Notes: generated by a model from the letters alone, not told the origin. Counted from the first letter of the stretch, positions 1 through 12,853 are shown. The stretch is DNA of 64,000 bases from Apus apus (GCF_020740795.1 NC_067286.1:30652003-30716002); one strand, 5' to 3'. Made by a program: numbers and translations.

Positions 1-1012
1 AACCATGCAAGAGAGGCCAAGGACAACAGAAATGACTTTGGCTTGCAGACAAAACTAATACTAGAGGCCCACTGCTGAATGAGGTGGGTGCCCTGGTGAC
101 AGGGGATACAAAGAAAGCTTTGTCTCTGTCTGTACTGCTGGGGATTGTCCTCATGAGCCCCCGACCACTGAGGCTTAAGAGGAAGTCAGGATAAAGAAGT
201 TTACCTTGATTGATGAGAACTGGGTTAGGGATCAGTTAAGCAATCTGGACATCCATAAATCCATGGGTCCTGATAGGATGCACCTGCGGGTGCTGAGGGA
301 GCTGGTGGAAGCCATTGCTAGGCCACTCTCCATCATCTTTGGTAAGTCTTGGGGAACAGGAGAGGACCTGGGGGTCCTGGTGGACAGGAGGATGACCATG
401 AGCCAGCAATGTGCCCTTGTAGCCAAGAAGGCCAATGGCATCCTGGGGTGTACTAGGAGTGTGGTTAGTAGGTCAAGGGAGGTTCTGCTCCCCCTCTATT
501 CTGCCTTGGTGAGGCCTCATCTGGAATATTGTGTCCAGTTCTGGGCCCCTCAGTTCAAGAAGGACAGGGAACTGCTTGAGAGTCCAGCAAAGAGCCACAA
601 AGATGATTGAGGGAGTGGAACATCTCCCTTATGAGGAAAGGCTGAGGGAGCTGGGTCTCTTTAGCTTGGAGAAGAGGAGAATGAGGGGCAACCTAATTAA
701 TGTATAAAAGGTGAGTGTCAGGAGGACAGAGCCAGGCTCTTCTCAACAAAGTCCAGTGATAGGACAAGGGGCAACAGGTGCAAGATGGAGCATAGGAGGT
801 TCCATGTAAGCATAAGGAAAAAATTTTTCACTGTGAGGGTGACAGAGCACTGGGACAGGCTGCCCAGAGAGGTTGTGGAGTCTCCTTCTCTGGAGACATT
901 CAAAACCTGCCTGGACACATTCCTGTGTGACCTACTCTAGGAGATCGTGCTCTGGCAGGGGTTTGGACTAGATGATCTTTTGAGGTCTCTTCCAACCCCT
1001 GAGATTCTGAGA
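1..1012 (+). mobile_element. CR1 LINE, internally deleted, 3' end present, 5' end beyond window
   Basis: This is a chicken-repeat-1 type non-LTR retrotransposon in sense orientation. Positions 206-352 encode the start of the reverse transcriptase domain, with wording typical of CR1 ([18 protein letters not shown]). After a junction near 353-360, positions 361-610 encode the C-terminal part ([29 protein letters not shown]). The 3' untranslated part follows, including the 'gacaggctgcccagagaggt' type segment near 854-873 and the 'ggtctcttccaacccctgag' type tail near 984-1003. The element ends close to 1012 with a single degenerate attctga unit instead of a clear octamer array. The catalytic core between the two coding blocks is missing, so the copy cannot move by itself. 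The assignment rests on recognised CR1 wording, not on a database search. Ends are approximate, and the left end runs off the window. Confidence 0.93.
206..610 (+). pseudogene. CR1 ORF2 (reverse transcriptase) remnant, 134 codons, in-frame internal deletion
   Basis: The open frame joins the N-terminal fingers part of a CR1 reverse transcriptase (residues 1 to about 49) directly to the C-terminal part (from about residue 52, beginning GEDLGVLVD). The region between them should carry the catalytic palm, including the metal-binding aspartates, and is absent. The join keeps the frame, so no stop interrupts the fusion until 608-610. The first ATG (206) is not a natural start, because the real ORF2 begins far upstream with the endonuclease domain. 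No function is expected. The open frame could reflect either a recent insertion or chance. Confidence 0.85.
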
Positions 1013-2559
1013 AGGAGCTTTGCACCACAGGGTTTGATTTGAGGTAGCTGTGCACAATTGCTCCCACTGTACAGAGAGGAAAGAGCAAAGGGAATGAACC
1101 AGGTAAGAGAAAAACATAACGAAAACAAAATTATTTTCATGTGGAAGTGTGTATAACCCACAAATGGTGCTATGCAGCAGTTTTTGCTTGTGCAGCACAA
1201 AAGCTTAACCTGCTCTGTGGAGGCAGGCAACCTGTTGACCACCCTGGTGCACCCTGCACCAACCAGAGAAGTGAAATGAAGGAGCTTCTTCAAGCCAAGC
1301 CATCCCTCCTTGTACGATGGACAACTTTAGGCTCCAGCAAGTGTACTTTGGGAAGGCAAGTAAATGGAGTAGTGGCTTTAGGCTCAGTGTGTGGGTCGTA
1401 CTCTGCTTCTAAGACAAGTCTGAATCTGGATCCCAGGCTCAATGACTTGGTGTTGTGTTCCCCACTTGCTGCCAGGCCTCTCTTCACCAAGAAAAAGCTG
1501 GCATGCCTGGAAGGCTGTTGGTGTGTTTTCCAGCTGTACCAGATATTTTTCTGAAAGGAACGAGCTCTTTCTCCACACCATGCTGTGCTAAGCCATGCCA
1601 CTTCTACTGCTGGTGCAGGTGGGTGGGTTGGCATGGTACAGAAGACACCAAAAACCTGCAGCTCAGCTGTTTCTCCCTGATCTTCCAGGGATGCCTTTGG
1701 AAAACTAAGTGATATTACAAGTGCCTTGATTAGTGTCCTGACAACTACATGTAATAGGCAATAATTAACCCGCCCCTTCCCTTTACTTTTAAGAGCACTC
1801 ATGACCTGCTGGTGCACTAATGATGAGGGTGGGCCCCCCCTTCAGTCATATGGATCTGCATTTTCTTAGCCCTTTATAAACTGTCTGTCATTGTGGCCTC
1901 ATACCCAAGTATGGATTCTGAGTATAGCTTGTAGTCCAATCTCGCTGTGACCCGTCTTGCTGCTGAAATAAACAACTGATGCTAAAAGCATAAGGAGATG
2001 GAGAGGACACGAGAGGTGCATTTGAAAGTTAGAGTGAGGCATGTCCTCTCAGCATTTGGAATATTGATGGTGAATTTTACTGGTGGCTGTAACAAGAAAG
2101 AGAACTGCCATGTCCTTTATGAGAGAGATGCAGTTTTAGTCCATATAAGTGTACGTAAATATGTGCTTGTGTTTGGGTTTCTTTCCCACAGCCCCTTTCA
2201 CCTTAGTCTCCTCCCTCAGCTGAGTCAAGTTCCTGCTGCAGTTCTGCTGAAATATGCTTTACATCTGGGCATCTGATGGGACTGTCTAGGTCAAGTTCCA
2301 TATGTCTGAATTTACATTTTTACATCACTGTAGCTGTAAATGTTTTTCTTCCTCTTTACTCTCTTTACAATCGTGTCACGTTGTTTCATCTTATTGTCTT
2401 ACCCTCTGAAGCTGACTGCCTTGCAGAGCCATGAGACAGAGGTGGAGGGGATCCCAAATGAGGACACAGGTTTCATCCTCCAGGCTTGTGGTGGGACCGG
2501 TTGTCCTTGAAGTTTAGCCTTTCTTATAGCTGTCGTTCTTTAAAGCCTCCTGCAGAGGA
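1013..2559. other. Intergenic sequence, nothing assigned
   Basis: This is AT/GC-balanced unique-looking sequence downstream of the CR1 copy. The longest open frame is 175 codons on the minus strand (1290-1817). Its product has no recognisable domain, and other frames overlap it extensively, so I do not call it a gene. No RNA gene or clear promoter is visible. Confidence 0.5.
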
Positions 2560-2880
2560 GATCTAGCACCTTCCTTTTGTGGCTTACTCAAGTGCTACAG
2601 CGACCATTAGCAGATCCCCCAGCAGTTTACTGTCTTTGACTTTGCAGTAAACTTTTACATACTTGAAGTCTGCTACTGTGTCTCACTTCAGTTTTTTCTT
2701 CTCTAGACTAAACAAGACCAGTTCTTTCAGTCTCCCCTTAAAGGTCAGGTTTTCTAGACCTCTGAGCCTTCTAGTTCTCCTTTGGACTGTCTCCAACTGA
2801 TGTGTATCTTTCTTAATAAACTAGAGCCAAACTGAGCACCCCACCCAGGGCCTTTCAAATGCCGAGGGGAATAGAAGGTT
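2560..2880 (-). mobile_element. Old, divergent CR1 LINE fragment (3' part of ORF2 / start of 3' UTR)
   Basis: Read on the minus strand, 2880-2645 follows the familiar CR1 order around the end of ORF2: gcactc-type text, then 'agttggagacagtccaaa' (2799-2782 region), then an 'aacctgaccttta' / 'gagactgaaagaactgg' block and 'ttgtttagtctagagaaga' (about 2714-2696), then 'acttcaagtatgtaaaag' (about 2669-2652). The match fades towards 2560, and the outer limits are fuzzy. Divergence from the CR1 at position 1 is much higher, so this is an older insertion of another CR1 subfamily. Open frames on it (2821-3102) are shadows. Confidence 0.75.
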
Positions 2881-5655
2881 TGGTTCTCGTGTCCTACAAT
2901 GACACTGCTGTGCATGTGCACTTCTGGTCATGGACTTCCTGGGGAAGGCCTGAGAGAGCTGCGGCCGGGGCATTACACTGGCATTACAGTGGCCTGCAGA
3001 GCATACCTTGCCATGTTGCTGCAGTTGCACAGCATTCCCTGGTCACTCACAGTACAGCCCTCTCTTGATATCTGTTGTTTTGTGTTTGCTCTGCTTGTAT
3101 AACTAACATAGCCTCAAAAGCAATGCAAGGCCAAGTTGTGCCATCTCACACCATGGACTCCTCCACCTAGAATCCAAGACTGCAGTAACCGCCTGGCCTG
3201 TTTGCATCAAATTTTGCATGGTATCAGATTTCCACCATCCATCACCCTCCACGGTTCCCCCTGTGGGATTATCCCTGTATCATGCAGGGAGCAAAACTTG
3301 TAAGCAAACGAACTTCATGCATGACCAGATCTTACATCAGGTCTCTGCAGCTGCTGCATAAGCAGCCTGTCAGGGATGGAGAGGCCACATGACCAGAGCA
3401 CTGAGCTCTCTGGTAACCTGTTTCTGAGACATTATCCTTAGCAGGACCAGTGTACACTGGAGCAGACCCATGGCTGCTTCACATATCCTGCAGATCTACA
3501 CCGAGGGATCATTCTGTTGTGCAAAACTGCACCGTTGGACAGATGGATGTCTGAGGTCTCCAGACAGCTAGAGACCACTGAGATAACATGTGAAAGCTCA
3601 GGCAAGAATCCCCAAAGCACCTTGCTCTAAACATACCTTGAGCATAGTGGTGGTTTTGGTCAGGTGTGGATTGCTGACACACTATTGCAACAACTGTAAA
3701 CTACAGTTGCATGCCCTAACCATACACCCTGTAATTGAAATGAACCCAGTGTGCATCCCAGAGCAGCAGCTGATGACACAGGAATGACTTCTTCTGCTCT
3801 GGTCAACATTAGACTCACAGGTTAGTGGCAGAGCCATGTAGGAATGAAGCTGGTGCAGTGTGCTGTTGCTGAAGTACAATGAGGAAGCTGCTCTCCTCAG
3901 AAGAAATGAAACATTTGTTGGATCACTCTCGGAAATTCATTCCAAGCTGTGGCCAGAAAGGGTTTCTGCTTGAAAACAGCCTTGAGGATACACCACTGTA
4001 CAAGTAATACTTGGTGATGGGGGAGAGCTGTTTTTTCCAAACTTTGTGCTATAAAATCACAGACCTGCAATTATGGAGAACATCAAAGAGAAGGAAAGGG
4101 GTTTTAAGAGATGTTTTTAAGCTGGGGCTAAATAATGACAGGTCTGTGAGTTCAGTGACTCTCGTAACAAAAAAGATTTTCTGTGAGGACAAGGGTGGAG
4201 CTGCAAAGAAACTATTCCCTGTGCTTTCCTTCCTGCTGCCATCTTGCTGCTGGTCCTTTTCCAGAAAGACTTCACCACACTTGCCTCCAAAGTGTGTCAC
4301 ACTTGCTGCAAGGCCAGTTCAGGTGCCTGGGAAGCAAAAGAAGCAACAAATTCTGCCTCTTGCTTCTGCAAGCTATGGGTATGTCAGCCAGTAAGTTAAA
4401 ACAAGAGCCTGGATTTCTTCCACAGCCTCCAGAAATAAGCAGCTTCTCCTTCTTTCTTGGTCATATGAAAGGCATGGGCTGGATCTGCCTTTCAGAGCTC
4501 TGCTCATGGAGGTGAATACCTGCTGCAGTGCCTGCTGCAACACACTGCAGGGCAGCCTCTCCTCTTCAGCTTCCTCCATCAGAGGAGGCTGCACCAAGCA
4601 CAGCCTCGATCCAGTCTTTGGTTAGCACATGGATATACCTGTTGTCAGGGATTTGTGTGGTTATGGTCTCCAGTTTGAAGTGTGCTCTCCTCTGCCCTTC
4701 AATCCATTCCCTGTCTCTTGCAGAAACATGGAAAATGTTGTCTTTAGCATCTCTGGTCCCCCAGCTTCCCTATCATTTGGGCCAGATGGAGGTGCTGTGC
4801 CAGGGCTGTGAAATGGGATGTCCTTTAAAGACTGACACAGAAAACTAAAAAGACTGAACAAACAAGACCACAAGGACCTCTCTTCAGTACAGGGCAACTA
4901 GAGGGCAAAACATGGGCATCTAACATGACTCTATAGGTCAGATACCACTGGATGATTTTACTATGTCCCTCTGCAGAACTAGCTCAGCAGCTGCCCAAGT
5001 TGAGCCTGCTTCACTCAGGCATGATACTCCTGTGCACTTCCAAGCAGCAAATACCTTCCTCTGCAGGGTGAAGGGAGCAAGCAAAGGGAAGTATATGGGC
5101 AGTGCTGGTGAAGTGCTCATCTTGCCTTGCAGAATGAGAGTAGATGCAGTGGGTATGTGATAACAGGGACACAGGATTGGATGTGTAATTCTTGATCTTA
5201 TTATTGTTCAAGTGATACTGTGAAAGCTACAAAGGAAAATAAATGTTTTTACAGGAGGAAAAAAAATATAATTTTCACAAAATGACACTTCAGGCAATAT
5301 TAGCAAATACTTATTGTGTGAAGACAATTCTGCAAGTCACTTCAGCCTGAAAGCTTGTGGTCTGAACAAGCACAGGCTGACTGCCAATCAGCAGAAGGAG
5401 GAGGGAGCACCTTCTTCAGGTACTTGTGCAGGTGTCCCAGAAGTCACATTAGTTCCAGGTTGCAGAGCTGGAGAGACAATTTTGGAAGATCAGGTAAAGG
5501 GGAAGTAAAGGGAAACAGGACTTTGAATGGTGAGCGCAAGGTAGAAGAGGAACACAACTCTACCTGAAGGAGAGAGAAGATGTTTTGTACCTGGGAGCTT
5601 GACTCAGCCCCCTTTTTCCTCTCTTACAAACACAGCACCCCTGCCTTGGTTGTTC
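2881..5655. other. Intergenic sequence, nothing assigned
   Basis: No gene, RNA gene or recognised repeat could be supported here. Open frames reach 127 codons (4011-4394, + strand). They overlap one another in several frames and give no domain-like protein, as expected for non-coding DNA. Confidence 0.5.
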
Positions 5656-5676
5656 TTTTTTTTTTTTTTTTTTTTT
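5656..5676 (+). repeat. Poly-T tract (21 T)
   Basis: An uninterrupted run of 21 T residues. It could be the A-tail of an unrecognised minus-strand retroposed sequence or simply a mononucleotide repeat. I see no flanking target-site duplication. Its length is likely to vary between individuals. Confidence 0.9.
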
Positions 5677-7194
5677 GCCTCACTTCCAGCCTGGATGACC
5701 ATAGCGTATATTCCATGGCACTTCTTAAAACCACAGGTCTTACCCAATCTCTAGGCATGAGACATGCCCTTCCCTAGTCTCCCATGAAGCATGATATGCC
5801 CCACTGAACTCCACCAAATTAATGTCTGCAGTTCAGGAGTGCTGAGTTTTTACTGGTAATGTGTTCAGGACTGGAGAAGTGGAAAAATATAAAGAGCGTA
5901 ACTTTTTGAATTTTTACCTGAAGAGCCCAACATGTAGTTCAAATTTCAGTGCTAAATCCCAGAGCTACAAAGTTTTTGCATATCTGAAGAATATAGGTGC
6001 TGAAACTTAGTTGTGAGACTTGCCAAAACAAACGCCAGTGGCCACTTCAACACAGCCTTGTTCATTGTTGTACAGTGATCGAGCTCACCTGCCCAGCCTC
6101 ATTACAGAAGCTTATGGATGTTCTTGGCAAGAGAACAGATATCTCCCCAGGGAAGCTCATGACCTGTAGCTAATATGCTAAGCACAAAGAGAAAGAGCAG
6201 CAAACAGTAACCAGAAACACCCCAATGCCCTTGAGCTCTTTCCTCTTCTCATCTTCTGCAGGATGATGAAGTAGGAGGTATGTCCAACTGTTCCCACAGT
6301 AGCTCTGCCCACTGTCCTACACAAAAACTACTTGGCCTTCATTGTATTGGAAAGACCTTGTTGGAAAACCACTTGATCCAGCAAGGTTTGAAAAACACCC
6401 AGGGAAATCAGCAGCAATCTTGTATGGAGGAGAACTCTAGGGGACTAAATGAGGAAAACCAGAGTACTTCTGGGGTTACAGGCATCTCCCTCACCAGCAG
6501 TACTGGCTTCTGTAGCTCCTGTTGCTGCTGTGCCTCCCTCTCCCATTGAGAGCTCATCATACCATCTCAATGGTCCTGGTACAATTCTGAAAGGGCAAGG
6601 GTCAGGTGGATCTGGGAACTATCCCAAGTTTAGAAAAAACCATTTACTTTTTTCCCCCCTCCTCACTATTGCCTGTAAGTTCATGGAACTCTGGCAAAAA
6701 ACATTCTCTTGCTTTGCTTTTGTAAAGGAGTCTGTGAAAAGCTAGTAATTGCTACGGGGTAAGGAGTGAAAAATGAAGATATTTCCCAGAAATCTAGGCA
6801 AGAATTCTGAGAACTGAGGATCATGATGCTAGAAATACAACTGGGAGGGACAATTAGAAGAACAGTATTAACACACAGCTGTTCTGGATTTCATTACCTT
6901 TTACTGCATTGATGTAGTACATTAAATATTCTAATTTATCCTCTGCCCTGTACAAGAAGAGATAGGTAAATGAATCACATTGCTGATATTGGCAGGTAGT
7001 AATATTTTTTTCTATTTATAGTAGCACCCACCTCTGTAAGAGGGATCACTAGGTGTATTTTACACAGGTAAGAAGAATAACAACTTACGATTATCATAGA
7101 AGCATGGGGATAGTTGCTTTGCAACGCAACCCCAAGGAACCAAAGAGGGAACGTTCAGAAGACTCAGCCTCACAGAAACACATTGCACGTCTTA
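5677..7194. other. Intergenic sequence, nothing assigned
   Basis: No supported gene or known repeat. Open frames are below 100 codons and featureless. Confidence 0.5.
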
Positions 7195-7342
7195 GGGCTT
7201 GGTTGGTTCACTCACCAGCTGTGTCAGGAAGTTGTCTTTGACACATTCCAGGAACCTTCAGGACTGCTCCCTCTCTGCTGTGTTGCAGTTCCAGCAGACA
7301 CCAGGGAAGCTGAAGTCCCCCATAAGAACGAAGGCAAATGAC
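7195..7342 (-). mobile_element. CR1 LINE ORF2 endonuclease-domain fragment
   Basis: Read on the minus strand from about 7342 downwards, the sequence encodes the CR1 endonuclease segment with the hallmark MGDF followed by CW, NTA, RFLEC, DNFLTQ and EPT. MGDF carries the catalytic-site Asp-Phe of the APE-type endonuclease family. At least one stop codon interrupts it, after the REQS-like stretch. Only about 50 codons are recognisable, flanked by sequence without CR1 similarity, so this is a small, decayed, 5'- and 3'-truncated piece. It lies about 600 bp upstream of the CpG island. Confidence 0.8.
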
Positions 7343-7924
7343 CACGAGATTTCACACAAGTATTGGACATAGAACATGTCTCCGTTATGTTCTGTGCAGT
7401 TACTTATGCTAAGAAATTAAAAAAGATATCCAGTTTCACCTCCAGTGTTTGTAAGAGGAAGAAGACAAATTCCTCTCTTTTGGAAGAGGAGCTCACTAGT
7501 GTAATTCAGTGCTAAATCCTGCCTGATGTTGAGCATTTCTGCTGAACCCATTCTGATGCTTTGCAGCAGAGTTCCAGTACGAAATCCTACATCCCTCTCG
7601 TCCATGTTCACGGGCCACAAACTCCACCGTTTCTTCTGAATCTGGGTTAACTGGGACACGGGCTTGCTCTGCCCTGGATGGTGTGTGGAGTGGTGTTTCT
7701 TTGGCCTTCCTCGAACTTTGGTCAGAGACACCCTTCTGCTTCTCAGTGAGGCTATCCGGGGAAGCTAACGACGCTACGGACATTTTTTCCCATTACATTT
7801 GTTTAACTGACAGAAACACAGGGCAAGCCTTTGGGTTACCACTACGCTCCTCAGCGGCTTGTACTTCACTCCCAGGAAGCTGCTAGATGAGCCAAATGTG
7901 CTTCGGGTGAGCGTTTTCTCGTTA
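7343..7924. other. Upstream flank of the ACTN1 promoter, nothing assigned
   Basis: Base composition changes from average to GC-rich at the right edge. The minus-strand open frame 7417-7731 (104 codons) has no recognised domain. A divergent non-coding transcript starting from the island could cross this stretch, but nothing in the sequence proves it. Confidence 0.45.
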
Positions 7925-8338
7925 AACAGGATATTTGCGGGCAGAGAGCGGCGGACGCGCCCGGGAGGCCCGGCGAGGCGGGTGGGGGGGCCGGGGCGGC
8001 TGCTGCCGCTGCGGGCTCCGGCTGGGAAGCCTCGGCCGCCGTGCCCTAGCCCCAGCCTTGACCGGCAGCCGCCGGGCGGGAGCCGGCACGCCTGGCAGAC
8101 CCCACGGGGAAGCCGCATTTCGAGCGGGGCGGTGGCGGGACCACAGGGCTGTGACTGCCCGAGCGCCGGCGCTGCGGGGCCGGCAGGACGGGCCGCCAGA
8201 TGCGTCTCACGGAGACATCCTCGCAGCGACAAAACGCGGCTGCTCTGCCCCGCGCCGCTGAGCCGCCCCCCGCAGGGCGGGACCCGCCAGGGCCCCGCTC
8301 CCGGCTCCTCCGCGCTCAGCCCCGGCCGCCGCCGCCGC

Positions 8339-8362
8339 GGGGGAGGCGGGGGCGGGGCGGGG
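8339..8362 (+). promoter_or_regulatory. Clustered Sp/KLF GC boxes, potential G-quadruplex
   Basis: Four G-runs (8339-8343, 8348-8352, 8354-8357, 8359-8362) are separated by one to four bases. The stretch contains overlapping GGGGCGGGGC sites for Sp1/KLF factors and fits the four-run G-quadruplex pattern on the + strand. It lies about 290 bp upstream of the start codon. Confidence 0.75.
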
Positions 8363-8403
8363 CGGCTGGCTCAGCCCGCCTATGGCGGCGGCGGGGGCCG
8401 TGA

Positions 8404-8901
<498 letters not shown>

Positions 8902-9134
8902 TGATGGCGGGGCGGGGAGCGGGGTGTCGCGGCGGGTCCCCACCCCCCCGCAACAGATGTCCGCCCTGCCGCCGGCCCGCAGGTGCGCCCGGGTGGAGCG
9001 CGGAGCCCGCAGGGTGGTGGCGGGGCCCCCCCGCCCGCTCTCCGCGCCCTGCCCCGCCAGCCCGGCGGCGGGACGGTAACTGGCTTCTCGTTTGAATGGT
9101 GTGGTTTAGGGCAGGGCTTGTGCGGAGCTCATGT

Positions 9135-9144
9135 CCAAAAATGG
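9135..9144. promoter_or_regulatory. Perfect CArG box (SRF-binding motif)
   Basis: CCAAAAATGG matches the CC(A/T)6GG consensus for serum response factor exactly. It lies 378 bp downstream of exon 1, just past the CpG island. Actin-cytoskeleton genes, including alpha-actinins, are known targets of the SRF/MRTF pathway, so the site is a sensible candidate. One perfect match per roughly 16 kb is expected by chance, so position and gene identity, not rarity, make it interesting. Confidence 0.5.
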
Positions 9145-12100
9145 TAACATTCAGCCCTTTTTTTAAACCGAAAGGGTGGCGGTGGGGAGGGGAGCTCAGG
9201 AGGAGCTCCAGCCTCGCTGCTCTTCAGTTATATGGGTTTTTTCCCTCCTCCTTTATACCAAAAGCATCCTGTATTAGATCACCCTGGAATCCTAATCCCT
9301 GAAACATTTCCGTGTTAGTCACTTCATCAGGCAACAATACAGCAGAATTTGGATCACCCCTGATGCTAACATGGCAGGGGCAGCTCGGGGTGCAGCAGGC
9401 TCCCTCTGCGCTTCCCAGCCGGTCCCTTTTCCGTTCTGGGCTGGCGTTTTGGATCGCACCTCGCTCTGCCCGAGCTGCGAGCAGGCAGGAGAATCCCCAA
9501 ACCTTCCGTACTAGAAAGAAGGACGTGGCTTACTTATGCATAGATGATATTTCGATACATATCATGTAGCCCGGGGTATGGAGCTTTACTGTAAGGAGGT
9601 GGGAACAACTGGGAAGGAGGGTATGCCAGTGAGAAGACTCTTCTTCCTCTTTGGCCTCTCTCCTTCCTCACTCCTCTGCTTCCAGATGAAGGGTTTTCAG
9701 GTTCTCCTGTTCACAGCTGTCTGAAATGTGCCACAGACACGTCTTTCCCCTGGAGCCTGATGAGTTAATTGAAGGTGATAGGTATAGAGTAGTGGTCATC
9801 TGTTTCCTTGCTTGGAAAACCTTGGGTGGTGAGGGTAAGACAGGATGAGAATTAAAGCACACAGACAAGGGCGTTTAATGGAGAAAGAGTTGATGGTGTG
9901 TGACCTTACATTTCCACAAAGGAGAAAGACTGTAATCTTGGTTTGGGGTGTGAGTGTTAGGTAATGTACCTGAAGACTTGGCTCTACTCCTTTGAGGAGG
10001 GAGGTTTCTTCCTTTTCAAAAGATCTGCCTGGCCGTGATCCATATCTCCCGTCATACGCCAGCATCTGGCTCATACATCTAGGAACAGTCAGTGGGACTC
10101 AGAGTGAGATGGGCAGTATTGCTCACGGGCTGTGAGGGGAAATGATTGTCATACCACGGGGTTTTTTGCCTTTCATGGTGTGGGATGAGGGGAAATACAT
10201 TGCATGTAGTGAGACACTGACTTGATTGTCAGAAGCAGGAGTTGAACCTTTGGCTTAAAAAGAAGTCCAAAACCCCAAGCTGTGGTATGTGCCTTAAGGC
10301 CATACTCTCTTTGAGAATTACCTCCCTCCGGGAGTTTCTAAGTCCCCTTGGTCCTATCACAAGAGGGGGACAGAGAGCTACTCTGTTAACTTGGGTTACT
10401 TTTGCAGAGGAGGGGAGAAGCCAAGAGGGAGTTTTAAGGAATTAACACATCTGCTTGAAAGTAGTCCAAGCCAATTTCTTTTGATGGTCAACTGCTACCA
10501 ATTGAATTTCATGTGCTGAGTGTCAGTCTCCAGCTTGCTGTGTGGGGAGGCTCTGTATAGTTTGATGTCCTTCTCTCGTGGTGGAGTCACTTGGTTGTTT
10601 CTTTTCCTGCCAATGAATAGCCACTGTTCCCTTTTGCAGTGGGTGCAAGCTCATAGTTTTATTGTGACCCACCCCTCTGATGTCTGTAGGTGGGAAGATC
10701 AGGTCTGGGGGTGATGGCTCTTCCCAGTTGCAGCCCATCAGGCTAATCCCCTTCAGAGGGATTGATGACTGGACCCCAGCCTGAGTAGGCTGTACTGATA
10801 TTGAGGGACAGTCTTGTTCCTTTCCCCAGGGTCTGAATGTGACTGAAAGCCCTGTTGGGGTCTCGAGGCTTCCTTCCTTCCTTCAGAGGTGGAGAGATAA
10901 TGGTATCCACCAAGCATAACTGCGGGATGTATGGTGTAGTAAAACTGTCACCCTTTCTTACCTGTGAAATGAAATCATTGCAGTAATTAGTTAAATGTTA
11001 ATTACACTTCAGTTAATAGCTTACTGAGGTGAACAGGAGAGATTCATGCTTCCCAAATATTCCTGCAGACTGTCTGCAGGCTCAGTCTTCTCTGGTTGAG
11101 TCAAGTGTTGTAGGTTTTCCTTCACCTAAGGAATAGTTAGAGAATTTCTGACAGACGAAAATTTAAGTACTAAATCAGACAGTTCTAAATCTGATTTAAG
11201 TACTACTAAATTATTGTTATTATTTTTAGCACTGGGGCAGACTTGAAATGTTCATGCTCGAGCCCTCTCTGGGAGGGGAGACAGCATGTCAAACTTGGTG
11301 GCATGTCCAGCAACCCCAGTGACCAAATGGCTGTGTGAGAAGTGCCTGTGTTTTGCTGGCCATTTCCAACCCAGCCGCTCGTGTCCTGGCTCAGTAAGGT
11401 CACAAGGGCTGGGGATAGCTGTGCCACAATGCTGTGCTGAGTGGCTTTGTGCAGCCAGGACTAATTGAGACTTGGGAAGTGAGCAGACTAGAGGTGTTGC
11501 TCAAAGATTAATTGAATCCAGTTCCTCTTCTCCCGGCTGTGTGGGCTCAGCAGAGCTCATGGCAGGCCCCAGAAGTGGGAAGGTCTGCTGATTTTAGTAA
11601 CAGGCACGCTGTAAGGACGACAAGTTTGATGAGCTTTCAGGAGCTAGTTCGCAGGTTTCCTACCTGTGGTGAGACAGATGTGATTGCCTTCCCTGTTGGG
11701 GATGGTGCTTGAAATAGAATCTCATGAGCTGCTTTGAGATGGGTAAACAGATGAGCTCTGCAGAGTGAATTTCATATTTGAAGAGTGAAGTTTGACCTCT
11801 TGAACATGATACAGAGAAGAGACACTGGTCTCACACTTCTTCCAACCTGCCCCTTCCTGGGAAGTTACTGTTTTACAATGCAGGGATAAAGTCACGATTC
11901 GTGGGAGGAAAGCACTTTTCCGTGTGAAGTCAATTTTTCATATCTGTCAGAAGAGAGACTAAGGTTTTAAAGCATTCTGATTTGTAAGGAGCAAAATATA
12001 CAATGTACAGAACAAATTCAGCTGCTTCTCACTTGATTTAAATCTCAGCACAGCCTTTTGTGCAGGAGCAGAGGGTCTCTTCTGGGGATTAAAGTACTTT

Positions 12101-12836
12101 CCCTTTTGCACTATTGAACTCATTTCAGTAGTTGCTTTTTAATGGCCTTTTCTTTCCTCTCCCTTCTTTCCTGTCTGGAGTCAGGCCTCAAAGTAGAACT
12201 ATCCAAAGCATAACAAGATTGAACCTGCTGTTTCCCAGTGTTACAAAGCAAAACTTGCTGAAAGCTATTCTGATGATCTCACCTAGCTGTCAAGATAGAC
12301 AAGCTTGGCACGTAAGAAGTACGTATGTGAGTGTTTACTGGTCAAGAGATTTTCAGTTTTGCCTGCAAGGACACTTCTCCCTCTTGATGACAAATGGCCA
12401 GCTGCAAGTGTTGAAACTTCTCCTGAGTCATCTTGGGTTTTTTGTTGAAGGAGCTGGATTTGACCAGCTTGGTGCTTAGCACATCCGGCTCATCTTTGTA
12501 GATGAGACAAAGGGTCATGGTTAGAAGGACAACCTCCTGTATGTCCCAGGGAGGTCAGGAGTGATACTGGGGTGAACCTGGGGCTGGTAGGGGTCAGCCA
12601 TCAGGCCCTGCCTGCACCAGGCTCTCCTGTTGGCCACTCATTTCTTTAACTGTTGTCCAAGGTGCATCTTGTTCTGGGTTTATTTTAAAATCTGGCCAGG
12701 AGCAACTTGTCCAAACATTAGAACTGTGGGGAAACTTTAAATGCCAAGCTGCTTTCTGACCTGACAGCTGCTGTCTTTGCAACACATAAAAGAGAGCCAT
12801 AAACAACTTAAATGCTGTAAGGAACAATAGTAATGC

Positions 12837-12853
12837 TTTTTTTTTTTTTTTTT
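12837..12853 (+). repeat. Poly-T tract (17 T)
   Basis: A mononucleotide run within intron 1, without recognisable flanking retroposon. Confidence 0.9.

Noticed and set aside
1290..1817. 175-codon minus-strand open frame in the intergenic region
   Set aside because: No recognisable domain, biased composition or splice context. One or two open frames of this size are expected by chance in 64 kb read in six frames.
7417..8232. A divergent minus-strand gene starting from the CpG island
   Set aside because: Bidirectional initiation is common at such islands, but no splice sites, conserved coding sequence or poly(A) signal in register could be supported.
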